DNA from: Phorcus lineatus
Lineage: Eukaryota > Mollusca > Gastropoda > Trochida > Trochidae
Assembly: GCA_921293015.1 (NCBI GenBank)
Contig: OV121083.1
Coordinates: 28,946,908-29,010,907 of the forward strand
Reading direction: 5' to 3'
DNA length: 64,000 bases
The notes beneath the pieces are model-generated. The model saw only the letters and a program-made list of their open reading frames with translations, was not told the origin of the DNA and did not search any database. Below are positions 12,787 to 25,100 of the stretch, in pieces (position 1 is the stretch's first letter; every line of letters begins with the position of its first letter). The translations under genes were made by a program, and so were the position numbers.

Positions 12787-12817
12787 CCCCCCCTCCCCCC
12801 CCCCCCCCCCCCCCCCC
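12787..12817. repeat. Poly(C) tract
   Basis: Seven C, one T, then 23 C in a row. Length is probably unstable and may be misassembled. Confidence 0.95.
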
Positions 12818-13189
12818 AAACTGTTTTGTTTTCTAAGGCTTTAATTATTGTATTCAAAATGTCACTTACATAATTATTCTTTTGTATTTCAGTTTCTGTT
12901 TAATTCAGGTAAACATTATGATACACCGTGTTGCAATGTCTGCTGTAGGGTAGGTAGCTAAGCCCGCTTTTAATATCCGGACACACATCCATTGCATACG
13001 GTAGCTTTGTTTATTGTTAAGCTTAGGTTACAACACGTGACTTGTGATACCAGCACATGACCTGGGATATACGGACACGTGAGCAAGATAACAACAGTTC
13101 CTGTATAACTGTTCGGGGAGACCATCACAGGTAAGGAACAATGTCCTCAACTCATGTGTACGGGTCTCTAATGAACTGAAGTAAACCCC
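12818..13189. other. No gene seen
   Basis: Unremarkable AT-rich sequence between a poly(C) tract and a LINE 3' end. Confidence 0.4.
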
Positions 13190-13862
13190 GCTGTTCAATC
13201 AATCTTTATCCACTCAAAAAACCACCAACGGTGGCACAGGAGCAAAACAACAGTACAATATATATCAAACAATATACATGCGTCGTATGCAATATTTCTT
13301 AACATCAATTGTATGATAGTAATAAATCTAGATATACCTTTCAGTTCTTTTGTACATTTAGGGGTCAAACTTTTACAAAGAGAATAAAAGTTTGGATATT
13401 TGCAGTATGTTACGGGAATATGCAGAGCTTTAATTGCGTGGAGGGCTTTACATCTGAAGATGTAGTGAAACTCATCTCCCATTACATTTTGGTTGCATAG
13501 CTTACATAGGCGTTCTTCCCTCGTAATACCCTGCCACCTGCCATGGGTAGGTTATGGTTTGAAGGCCGAAATTTAAGGATTGGTATAGAAATAGACTTTT
13601 GTAAAAATAGATATTGTTCAAGTTGTATAGTTTTCTTGAAATATTTATATATAATGCCCTTAAAACTACATTTCTCTCCTTTTTTTGTAAACTGTTGGGA
13701 AAGAATGTGTCCAGCTCTAGAGACTAGCCAAAGTGTAGGGTACAGGGAAGGGTTAACAAATACTTCACTTAACCCGATATCATTTAACAAAGTCTGTATG
13801 CAGCATAACCACGGGACTTGATTTGGATAATGTTGGTATTTGATCAAGAGAGTTAAGCCCAA
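13190..13862 (-). pseudogene. LINE 3' end (reverse transcriptase C-terminal region)
   Basis: Minus-strand remnant of a non-LTR retrotransposon. 13862-13482 encodes the linker after the RT domain, ending FRPSNHNLPMAGGRVLRGK. After a frame break at 13482 the frame continues GDEFHYIFRCK, the His/Cys half of the C-terminal Zn-knuckle. The canonical element has an 'R..NH.LP.E.GRW..I.R..R.C..C' block here, and the Cys pair is degraded. The 3' end on this strand reads ...GAGTGGATAAAGATTGATTGA, a typical LINE tail. The 5' side stops at the boundary of the 13856-15897 element. Inactive. Confidence 0.8.
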
Positions 13863-15897
13863 CTCACACTACTTACGATCGACTACGATCGCTGTACGAA
13901 AATGTCGTATAGTCATCATGTTGTTGTTGTGTGGTTATTGTGCTGTTATTGTGTGGTTACCGTACAGTGCGTACAGTGATCGTGCTATTTGTCCAACACG
14001 ATTCCTTCAAATCGCAAACATGTTCCTGATTTCAGAAAATCGTGTTGTGTGCGTGTCGATCGTGTAGTGATTGTGTGGTGATTGTGTAGTATAGTGTATG
14101 TGTTGTAATTGTGTTGATCGTGTTTCAGCCTTAGGACACGATAACAGCATAACCACCACACAACAACAACACGATCGATAAATTGTCCCTCTTGCAATCG
14201 TACTCTTATCGTACTCATGTTAAATTAACCCTTATAGTACTAAACTTGAGGACCACGATGACAGCTCGTGCAGAGCACGGAGTCACACGATTAGTGTACG
14301 AACACGATACCATCGTTACACGATATTAGATTGAACTTGCACAAATAAGAGCGTTTCCCGTCAAAACGTTTTCATCACATGTGCTTCGCGTGTCTTACTT
14401 TCATTCAACATGTCAGCACAAACGATGGTAAGGTATTAATGGGAGAGAGTGCTTAGTCAGTAAAGGGACCACAGGCCAATTATACACGAAGTCATACAGG
14501 ATTTTGGTAAATATGAGAGCACCATGATACATTATCAACACATCACTGTCAACTAGTTAGTTAGTCTCGGTTACACTTGACAGAAATCTATTTCTTTTTT
14601 CATAACACAAAATAAGTATTTTGCGAGGCAGTTAATGACTAAAATATCCTTTGATGTAAATAATTGGGCCAGCTTTAATCCTGAAGGATATGTTCTGAAT
14701 TATTCCGGCAGAATATCATTTCTCAATTTCTTATAAAAAGAGCATTCTATAAACAAAAATGGTATTCGTTTTCAATATAAGGTATAATACAAAGCGGGCA
14801 AAGGCGATTGTCCCTTTTAAAACATATATACCTACCGTATTCTACCATTAAATTGTGATTAGAGCAGCAAAACCTGCTAAGAAAAAAACTTTCTCACACT
14901 GACACTACTAATATAAAACTCAATTTCTATGAATATTTTACCCTACGATAGAAATCCAGTTACAAGACAAAATTAATATTTTAATATATATAATATCAGA
15001 AGATATGAGAAAAACTCAGGAACATTGTCCAAAGATAATGTTACAATTGATAAGGTATGCTCTGATGTCTTTATCGCAATGACATTGTATTTCATAGCTG
15101 CAATGCATCACAGGTTAAATAACAATTCTACATTGATCATAAAAAGCCATGGTTAACCTCTTTTGCCTTTGCATAAATTATTCAAAGAGCCACTCTGTGA
15201 GTTGTTGGAGTCATATATGCCAATCGTAATCAATGGTGTCATTTGATCGCGAAGTATCGACTGTTACCAAAAGGCACATTCTAAAACTTATTGTTGTTTT
15301 ACAGTGACAATATGAAGGTAGAACCTCGCAATTATGATCGAAAACCGGACAGTAGCGCGCGTCAAATAGTTAAACGTAATTTTGGAGACTTATCTAAAAA
15401 GCCAGGAGGCCAGTTAGGAGTTGATAGTGTTTGTTAGGTTATATAATTAGTATCCAAGTATACTGGACATTATAGCTACACCTATGTGCATTTATGAGGC
15501 TGTTTTAAGATTTTCATAGAAAACCAGTATTTGTCATATATATGTCTTTTGGACGTGAACAGTTAAGATGTTTTGATTTTATATCACCACATGACATTTA
15601 GGTTTGTATCAAAAGTAAATAATATGTTATGAAAATCACGGAGTGGCTCTTTAAAATCGTGCATTAGTCTTACACCATTCGTGATTGCATCGTGAAAGCG
15701 TTGTGTCAAGTTTGTGTTGATTGCGTTCCGACCGTGTTGAAAATCGTGATCTTTCGTGCAATAATTGTACTCACATCGTGTACCTCACGCACAGAAACCG
15801 TGATCACATAACAGATCGTAAAAAAACAAAATACGATACCAGTGCGATTGAATCGTAATGTTATCGTAGTGCAATCGTGCGTAGTGTGAGTTGGGCT
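13856..15897. mobile_element. Non-autonomous TIR element, PIF/Harbinger-like (2.04 kb)
   Basis: Ends AGCCCAACTCACACTAC at 13856 and its complement at 15897, flanked on both sides by TTA (13853-13855, 15898-15900), the 3-bp TWA target duplication typical of PIF/Harbinger. Inverted similarity continues inward with mismatches. Hundreds of bases at both ends are packed with ATCGTG/CACGAT motifs (subterminal repeats, possible transposase binding sites). No transposase is present. A second copy, 5'-complete but truncated, lies inverted at 63086-63493, preceded by TAA. The insertion ends 58 bp before the GPR143 ATG. Superfamily is inferred from the TSD alone. Confidence 0.8.
15181..15654. mobile_element. 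Small TIR element nested in the Harbinger-like element
   Basis: Inverted ends TTCAAAGAGCCACTCTGTGA (15181-15200) and TCACGGAGTGGCTCTTTAA (15636-15654), two internal mismatches. The interior has no open frame. The related copy at 63086-63493 runs across this position without it, from '...actaatgcac' to 'ttgtgcaaagg', giving an empty site inside the same window. The exact TSD is obscured by AT-rich drift. Confidence 0.78.
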
Positions 15898-15958
15898 TTA
15901 TATATGATATGTGAGAGTTTGAAATTGTTTTGCTGCTAGTGGGACACTCCGTCTGGAT

Positions 15959-16196
15959 ATGGCTTCTCTCCACGACGCCTCTTTCTACTGTATCACATCG
16001 GAGGAGCTCCCACCAAACGACCGAGACCTCTACATCAAAGTGAGCCTGTCATCTGCTTGTCTCGGTATTTGTGGCTCGATGGGTCAACTCTTTTTCTGGC
16101 AAATGTCTGGAGATTCCAGCCAAGAGCGTAGACGGCGCTCTTCTTCGTCTTCTATTGCTTTATGTCTGGCTGTCTCCAACCTCCTGTCTTGCATCG
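15959..16196 (+). CDS. GPR143: GPR143 exon 1
   Basis: Residues 1-79 plus the first base of codon 80. Starts at the ATG after 'ccgtctggat'; includes the N-terminus, TM1, a basic RRRR loop and the first half of TM2 (IALCLAVSNLLSCIG). Donor G|GTATGT at 16197. Its last 25 bases are also the first part of the minisatellite unit that fills the start of intron 1. Confidence 0.9.
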
Positions 16197-19100
16197 GTAT
16201 GTCTCTCAGTATTCTTCCCTCCTCTCCTGTCTCCAACCTCATGTCTTGCACCGGTATGCCTCTCATTATTCTAACCCTCTCCCGTCTCCAACCTCATGTC
16301 TTGCACCGTTATGTCTCTCAGTATTCTTCCCCCGTCTCCCGTCTCCAACCTCCTGTCTTGCACCGGTATGCCTCTCATTATTCTAACCCTCTCCCGTCTC
16401 CAACCTCATGTCTTGCACCGGTATGCCTCTCATTATTCTAACCCTCTCCGGTCTCCAACCTCATGTCTTGCACCGGTATGCCTCTCATTATTCTAACCCT
16501 CAGCCGTCTCCAACCTCATGTCTTGCACCGGTATGTCTTTCAGTATTCTCCCCCCCTCTCCCGTCTCCAACCTCATGTCTTGCACCGGTATACCTCTCAT
16601 TATTCTAACCCTCTCCAGTCTCCAACCTCATGTCTTGCACCGGTATGTCTCTCAGTATTCTCCCCCCTCTCCCGTCTCCAACCTCATGTCTTGCACCGGT
16701 ATACCTCTCATTATTCTAACCCTCTCCAGTCTCCAACCTCCTGTCTTGCACCGGTATGTCTCTCAGTATTCTTTCCCCTCTCCCGTCTCCAACCTCATGT
16801 CTTGCACCGGTATGTCTCTCAGTATTCTTTCCCCTCTCCCGTCTCCAACCTCCTGTCTTGCACCGGTATGCCTCTCATTATTCTAACCCTCTCCCGTCTC
16901 CAACCTCATGTCTTGCACCGGTATGCCTCTCATTATTCTAACCCTCTCCGGTCTCCAACCTCATGTCTTGCACCGGTATGCCTCTCATTATTCTAACCCT
17001 CTCCGGTCTCCAACCTCATGTCTTGCACCGGTATGCCTCTCATTATTCTAACCCTCTCCGGTCTCCAACCTCATGTCTTGCACCGGTATGCCTCTCATTA
17101 TTCTAACCCTCTCCGGTCTCCAACCTCATGTCTTGCACCGGTATGCCTCTCATTATTCTAACCCTCTCCCGTCTCCAACCTCATGTCTTGCACCGGTATG
17201 CCTCTCATTATTCTAACCCTCTCCGGTCTCCAACCTCATGTCTTGCACCGGTATGCCTCTCATTATTCTAACCCTCTCCGGTCTCCAACCTCATGTCTTG
17301 CACCGGTATGCCTCTCATTATTCTAACCCTCTCCGGTCTCCAACCTCATGTCTTGCACCGGTATGCCTCTCAGTATTCTTCCCTCCTCTCCTGTCTCCAA
17401 CCTCATGTCTTGCACCGGTATGCCTCTCATTATTCTAACCCTCTCCCGTCTCCAACCTCATGTCTTGCACCGGTATGTCTCTCATTATTCTAACCCTCTC
17501 CCGTCTCCAACCTCATTATTCTAACCCTCTCCCGTCTCCAACCTCATGTTTTCTTTTGTAAATTATGTTGTACGAAACCGGTTATACTAAACCGAAAACA
17601 ACAAAAGGCACACCAACACATGGTGATTCCTTCATATGCCAAGTTTTGTTAACCAAGGTCATAATGACTTTAAGTTATGCTCCGGAAACGAAGTTTAAAA
17701 TTGAGTTTCCATGGAAACTACCAAAATTCGAATTCTCAAAAGTTTAAACCTCCAAAAGTCACAACTACATATATGATGAATATCCGTATACTATAAGTTT
17801 CGCTAAACTTCCTAACGTTCTTCTCAAGATTCGATAAGATGCGTTTTCATGGAAACCGATAAAACTGAAAATTCTATAAAGTTGAAAACCCAACATAACT
17901 ACACATACTTATCAAGTTCCCCCCCCCCCCCCCCCCCCCCCTGTACCCAGTATGTGCGTTTCCATGTGCTAACTAGGGGTCCTTCATGTTTCACTTTCCA
18001 AAGTTCGAGTGTGGTGGACTGTTTGATCTTTTCGACATCATTGTTCAACTCCATTTTGGATATTAGCGTTAACGTAAGCACTCGTACAATCCAATCCCTA
18101 AGCGTTGGATATTATAACAAACATTCAAATACGGCGCATGAGATGCCTATAGGTTTGTATATAACGATATTTATATGGAAACAAGAGGCGAACAATTTAG
18201 TAAGTGAACTGATCGAGAAATGACCCTAGCAATCTTAATATAGAAGAAGAAGAAGAAGAAGAAAGGTTCAGGAAATCACCTTGGTATGAAGAGAACTGTG
18301 CTAATATAAAGAAACGAAAATATAACATTTTAGATAGATTCAGATTGTCGGGAGATAAATTACTTTTAACCTAATTTTATACCTTACGTAAAAAAATTCA
18401 AAGAATTGTTTCGTGTATTTTAGTAAACGGTTTCTGCAGTTATTTTCTGGTAACAGCATTTCTGAATAGATTGGTTATTTTCGATCTGTATTGAAAATAA
18501 GTGACAACATTATAGCTGATAATTAAGTTCAATTCTCTATATGGCCTCGCATACTGATTGTTCTGTTGTTTGTGATGACTGTAATAATTAGGAGATAAAC
18601 ATGCTGTGTTTGGAAATTAGAGGCAATTAGAGAAATTATGCAGCTCTAAATTTGATTTAAAGTCGAAAGCGAAGTTAACAAAAAATGATTGATGTATAAT
18701 TGCAGGAAATTGGGACTCTCTGTTAACCGTGATTGGTACATGGCTGGCGTATCAACATATTTTAGTAACCTTGGTTTAACATTTAAAAAAAAAAGATTAT
18801 CATGACCTAAAAGTATACAAAACGAAGTCATGAAAGTGAATAGAGTAATGGCAACAATTAAATAATTTATAAAAAAAACTATTTCTCAATCTGAGCTATT
18901 TACATTTTTTACGTCCAGTTGAAACCTTTGATATTCTATGCTTCTGAAATCCTGGGAGTTCGCAACTGGGAAACTATGAAATATCCAAAGAAAACGACGT
19001 GTAAGCTAGAAGAGGTAGCACGTAACACTGTGCTTATTATTGTTCGGATTTGTTTTTGTCTTGGAAATCCTGTTTCGACATATAATCTATTTACAGTCAC

Positions 19101-22100
19101 TAGGTAGAATTACCTTAAATATAATAGGAGAGATGCACTTGTTCTACGCTCATTGCTTTTGTCATCATATTAACCTACATTTTAAATTCAACTCTGCTCT
19201 CAAAAGCATTTTTGACTTGTTTTGTATATATTTTGTTTACTTGGGCCAAAGGTATCTCCCCACGCATGGCCTATATTTTCGCCAGCCCCAATGATTTCCT
19301 AGGATGGACATTGATGCATTTCCCAAACTTTCCTATAGCTTGTCGTCGAGGCTGCCGCGACGAATCGCGACAGTCCAAATCATATTTGCAAGAGTTGCAA
19401 CTATTAGCCGAAGAGGGCGCTAAACTCAAACCACGGATTTTGACGGGTTCGCAGCAAGGTTTGAATTAGCCAGTGATAGAGACTGGTGCACTTTAAACCC
19501 GTGCAGGGGAAGATAGGGCCTAAGGCTGAAATAAAAGATTCGAATTTATTAAATGTTTATAATTACCCAGCGCATATTGCGCCTCCAGGTGTGGTGGCCC
19601 GGGCTGCAAGTATCTGGGTAACAAAGCCACCAAGTGTTGAGCGGAAACTGGAAGAAGACGTGATACCCAACGCCTCTCGAAGCACCCTAATTATCGGCAC
19701 CACAATGGAGGTACGTAGACTACGCTGCATCTTCCGTACTCCCATCATCGGAAAAAGTCATCGAAGTTAGTTACTACATAATCCCCACTCGCCAACACCG
19801 GCACCGTTCATAGGGTACACAACATCTTTCGCACTCTCCAACACAAGCACCACCATCGAGTTTCGAAGGCTATGCTACATCTTTCGCACTCACCAACATA
19901 AGCACCACCATCGAAGTACGTAGGCTGCACTACATCTTCTGCACTCACCAACATCTACATCACCGGGGAAGTTTATCGTCATATAAAGCTATATTGTAAC
20001 AAGTAACTTGGGTCTCAACGTTCGTTAAAACTTACAAAAATAGATATAAAATGTTTTGATTTTTTTGCCTAAAAAAATCGATCATAAAAACTATTCTTCA
20101 AATAAAAAAGTTGTAGAATTGTCTGAATCAGACTACAAAGTGAAGGTACCAGATCGGAAGCACTATTAGGGTCAGTGCTGCACCGGATGGGTGGTCCAAA
20201 CATACTCTGGTATATATACCGAATAGTTCTGATACTTAAAAGATGTTAGTGCGAACATGTTTCAGTTGTTGTCCCAGACAATCGTCATTTTCGATATCCA
20301 TGAACCTCAGCCACTTCTCTATATATAAGCACATTTCCTGTAAAATATGGACGAGCAGATTAAGCTTTCACTCATGGATTCTCTGGCGAACCTTCTGTCA
20401 GATCTGTCCGGATCGTGAATCTGTGGTATCGTCGATCTGGCTTGAAGGAGGTCGGTCATCACAAGCACTCGATTTCCAGTCTCTTCTTTTTCAGTTTTGC
20501 CGTTAAGGGGTAAAATTGATTATGAGCTTGCATTTCCAGGCCTTCACAAACTTCATGTACGCAGCGTCAGTGATGTGGACCCTCTCGTACGCAGTGGATG
20601 TTTATAAACGTTTGAGATGCTGCCAGTGTCCTGAGCTAACTCCACCGTAAGTGCCATTTGAATATGTCATCAGTTCCAGTGGCTTTGGTAAATTGCAGAA
20701 ATTATATTCATTTTGATTTTATTCAGAACGATTAATGTTATGTCAATAGACTGGCGAGCAAACCTACGAGGGGAAGTCAAGTAAAGTTCGTAGAAGTGGA
20801 TTTAAAACAAAAGCCAATGGTTGTGTTATTAATTTTATTTTTCAATATGATCTCCCTGGACCTCGATTCACTTTTCCTATTTGTCTCTGAGACTGTCTAT
20901 GCCCTTGCGGTAGAATTCTTCTAAGTGACCCCTCAGCCATGCCTCAGTAGCTGCCTTGAGTTCATCATCATCGCCAAATCTTGTACCTAGAAAGTGTGAT
21001 TTCAAATTGCGAAACAGATCAGCACTGTAGGTGGAAGGTTAAGTTGTTGCAGCCTGTGTAATACGACTCTTGTGCACTGGAGCGTTGTCGTGAAGAAGCA
21101 CAACTCCAGCAATCAACATGCCGCGCCTCTTCTTCTTGATCGCCGCTCTCAATTGCTTCAACAAGTCAGCACAGTAGGCTACTGGTATTGTTGTTTTAGG
21201 TGGTAAATAGTAAAAAGTATCATGCCTCTTGAATCCCAGAAAATGGTCGCCATGATCTTGCCAGCAGAAGGCTGAGTTCTGCCCTTCTTGGGTGCAGGAG
21301 AGTGCTTATGCTACCACTGTATGGGTTCTTGATTGGTGTCAGGATCCCAGTGATGAATCCACGTTTCATCCCCTGTTACCAGACGGGCATGAACGTTATC
21401 GTGATCAGCAAATGTAGATGTCCAAGAGCTCACGGCTTGATTCAACTCTCTGGTGTCGATCTTGTGCATGCGACCCCGCTTAAACTCAGCTAACCATTTT
21501 GCAACTATTGCAACTATTGAGGGCATCATTCCCATACACACTGGTCATACGTTTGTGTATTTCAGTCGCAATTACTCCTTCTTTCGTGAGAAACTTGATA
21601 ACCGCACAATGATAACAGGAGGGTACTTGTGTTCAACAGGCTGTAAATCTCAAGTAAATGATCGGCAAAGGTTGTTTATATCTGTAATCTATCGTCAGGT
21701 GGCCTATCCCAATAATGACATCAACGATGATTTCTTCAGGGATGTATCATTACTTACTTTCATGAGCTTACAGACTTTCCCTAGTAGCTGAAAACCGACT
21801 ATCAGGGTATGTTTTGTAGGAGACATTCCTGTATAAACGCATAAATCATTCATACATGATTTTTTACAATTCTTTTGAGGAAAATTAAGGAATGGTATAC
21901 TTTGATGTTAAAATTTTACAATTTGACAAAGAATTGCGCAAATTCACTCAAAAAGAGAAACACGGAGAAATAAAGCTGTTTGTCACCTGTACGAAGTTTG
22001 GAAAGCTTGCTACGGCATTGCCGTTAGTCTTATTGACAACTATTTGTACAGTATATTTCTTCTCTTAACTTATTATAATATGAGTCATGAAAAAAAAGTG

Positions 22101-25100
22101 GCCATTAAAAACAGACATTACTCTCTCATTAACCAGAGGAAACGTTCCTATAATTGTCCTCAAAGAGATCATGTATGTACTCTGGATTATCGAGGTAATC
22201 CTGCTGCAGGACAAAACACAGTATCAAAAACGTGAGTATCAAATTTTGTATCTGAACTAAGGGAAATTTGTCTTTGATTATTGGAATAAAACCTACTTGG
22301 TGCCTCTAAAAGATGAAAAAACAAACAAATAAGATCGCAACAAGTATTTCATTATGTATGTAAAGAGTTGTATTGCTGCAGGGCTGTCTACACGTATCAT
22401 GTTCTGTGTTGGGGAGTGGCCGCGTGCTCCTCGGCAGGTGGCACCCTGGCCATCTGGATACACACCAGTTTCCCGGGGAAGTAAGTTCAACCACAGGAGC
22501 TAAAATACCTCTTAAACCGAGAACGTTCAAATACGATGGAGACTTATGATTTAATTCGTGTGAGTGTATATAGATCTTGTACTCCAATATCCGTTTGGGT
22601 TTTTTTATTCAAAGAATATATAATTCGATGATCAGTTTATAGTAGTTTTTCCTACTTTATTTGAGCTTTTTTTAACATAGGATGGTGACATTCGTTAATT
22701 AAATATTTCCCCATACACAGTTCTGGTCCTCACATGTGGCCATAACCTTGGTCGGTAATGACACCTACATGTAATTCTGTTGGTCATGTGGTAATTTGCA
22801 GTATTTCTCGATTAATGTAGTGTATTTGACAGTTGTAAGATTAAAGTGAGCAATTGAGTATCGGCATGAGTAAGGTTGCACGCCAAAGGAGACCATTGAT
22901 GAATTGAAAGAAATTTATTGGGAGAATTCCCAAACGTACGGCGTAGTAAAACACGGGCACCACCAGTTTAAATGTGGTCGGAAAATTGCGTCGAACTCAT
23001 TCAGCCATTGACGATGACAGTGTCCGAAAAGATCAAACTGTCATTTTGGGAAGATCGATGTAAATCTGTTCGCAAGTTATTCTATTATGCTAAAATACGT
23101 AAGTGTAAGGACTGTGTAAAACAATTGTCATGACAATTTGAAAATGCAGAAAAGGAAAAAGACTCAGGTCTTGAGAGAATTAATAAGCAATAGTTCAGAT
23201 ATGAAGTCTTAGACGCGATTATTGTTGAAAAATTACCGATATTTCAATTGTGTACAGTCATTTTTACGTGGTAAGAAATACTATCCTTACGAGTTCATTC
23301 ACGGCAATGATTGTTAATTGCACAGTTGCTTTGGCAACGCACGTGCAATTGCATCTTCCCGTAGAAACAGTGTCGCGCGGCTCATTGTTAATTGAAACTT
23401 CTATAGTAGTAGGGTAGGGTCAATAGCTATATATGTCTTTCTAAAGCTATTTATAGTAGTAGGGTAGGGTCAATAGCTATATATGTCTATATATGACTTT
23501 CTAAAGCTATTTCTAAGCGATACACACCCCTGTGGGTCATGTTGCAGGTGCGCGGACAGGACACGACTGATTTGGCGGTACCTCTTCAGCTACATCCCAA
23601 TGCTTCTTGTCCTCGTGGCTAACCCTGTCATTTACTGGCGGTCACACATTATAGGTCAACTCTTTATTTCCTTATCACAAATAACTATTTTCACATGAAA
23701 GACACAGTTTCCGCCATTATTATGTAGACAAAATGTTTTCAGTTCCGTGGTTCCGTATTTCCGTAAATCCGTAATTCCGAAATGCTTTCGTTTCCGGACC
23801 ATCTCGCAAAAACCATTCAATATTTATTTACGAAACTTGGTATGTGGTTAGTTCTAGTGGTGGAGTGGTGCCTTTTGCTATTTAGGTTATTCTGAACTTT
23901 TTTCTGTTTTCCATGGAAACAATTTGAACTTGGTGCATATAGGTGGGATGCCTTCGTTTCCTGGTCATATCTCGAAAACCGTTCAATATTCTTTTTCGAA
24001 ACTTGGTATGTGGTTAGATCTAGTGATAGAGTGGTGCCTTTTGCTACTTTGGTTACTCAATTTTTAAGAATAAATTCTGGTTTCCATTGAAACAATTTGA
24101 ACCTATATCTAAAAATCTAATGAGTATTATATTACTTAACCTGATATGTGGTTAGATCTAGTGCTTGGGTGGTGCCTTTTACTACTTTGGTTATTCTTAA
24201 TATTTCATTTTACTATAGTTTCCGTGGAAAAAATTTGAACTTGGTGCATATTGGGGGCTTTAGATGCTAATTGTAATATTTGATGACTCTGTGAGTATAA
24301 AATTTCAAAAAAATGACATATATAACACTCTTCCTTATGCACCACTGAACTTGTTATATGTTTGGTATGCATGAATTGTTTCTGGTATAAGTGACAATAA
24401 GAGGATTAGGTTGGATTAAAAGTTTGGAAGCGGGACATCACTGTGCATCACATGCACATATTTCTAGTTCCCTGACGTTTGTAGCTCTTTTGAAATGTTG
24501 GTATGTCGGTGATATATGTAGATGTGACGTCAGTGCATTGTGGTGTCTTCATTTGATGATAAATAACGATCGTGATATGTTCTTGACTACGTCTACTTTC
24601 AAAACGATATCTCATACTGTATCTCCTAGGAAATATCGGTTGATCTTGCTCCAAATATATATCTGGTGGAACACACTTTTGGGTGATAAACTTCTCCCTG
24701 TTTAAAACTTGAAATAAACGACAATGTTAATTCACGCTGCTTTACATGTAGATGTACTATTTTACAAGCAATGACGAACATAGTTATTGAGGTTAGCAAT
24801 AGCATGGCGTGGTGTAAATAGCAGATTGGTCGTTTCAACTGCTACATGCTGATATCATTACAATTTCGTTTGATTTATGAAGTAAAAGGATACTTTTGAT
24901 TGACATTGATGAAGGACATTTGATATTATACATGTGTACCCCTGGTCACCAGATCATTCACATGGTAGGTGATACTTTAAGACCATACCCTTTCGAATGC
25001 AAATCAAGATTTCAAGATGTATCAATTACAGTTAATAACACTTCCATTTACTAATGGTCAGAAGATCCAAAACATACTGCGAGGTTTGTGCTCTCAGAGC

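Noticed and set aside
16463..16996. 177-codon and other overlapping frames in the 55-bp array as a gene
   Set aside because: All three frames are open for long stretches; units are 55-57 bp and shift frame, so these are repeat artefacts inside GPR143 intron 1.
20243..20506. 87-codon frame as an extra GPR143 exon
   Set aside because: Exon 2 (phase 0 end) and exon 3 (phase 0 start) join directly and match the vertebrate protein without a gap.
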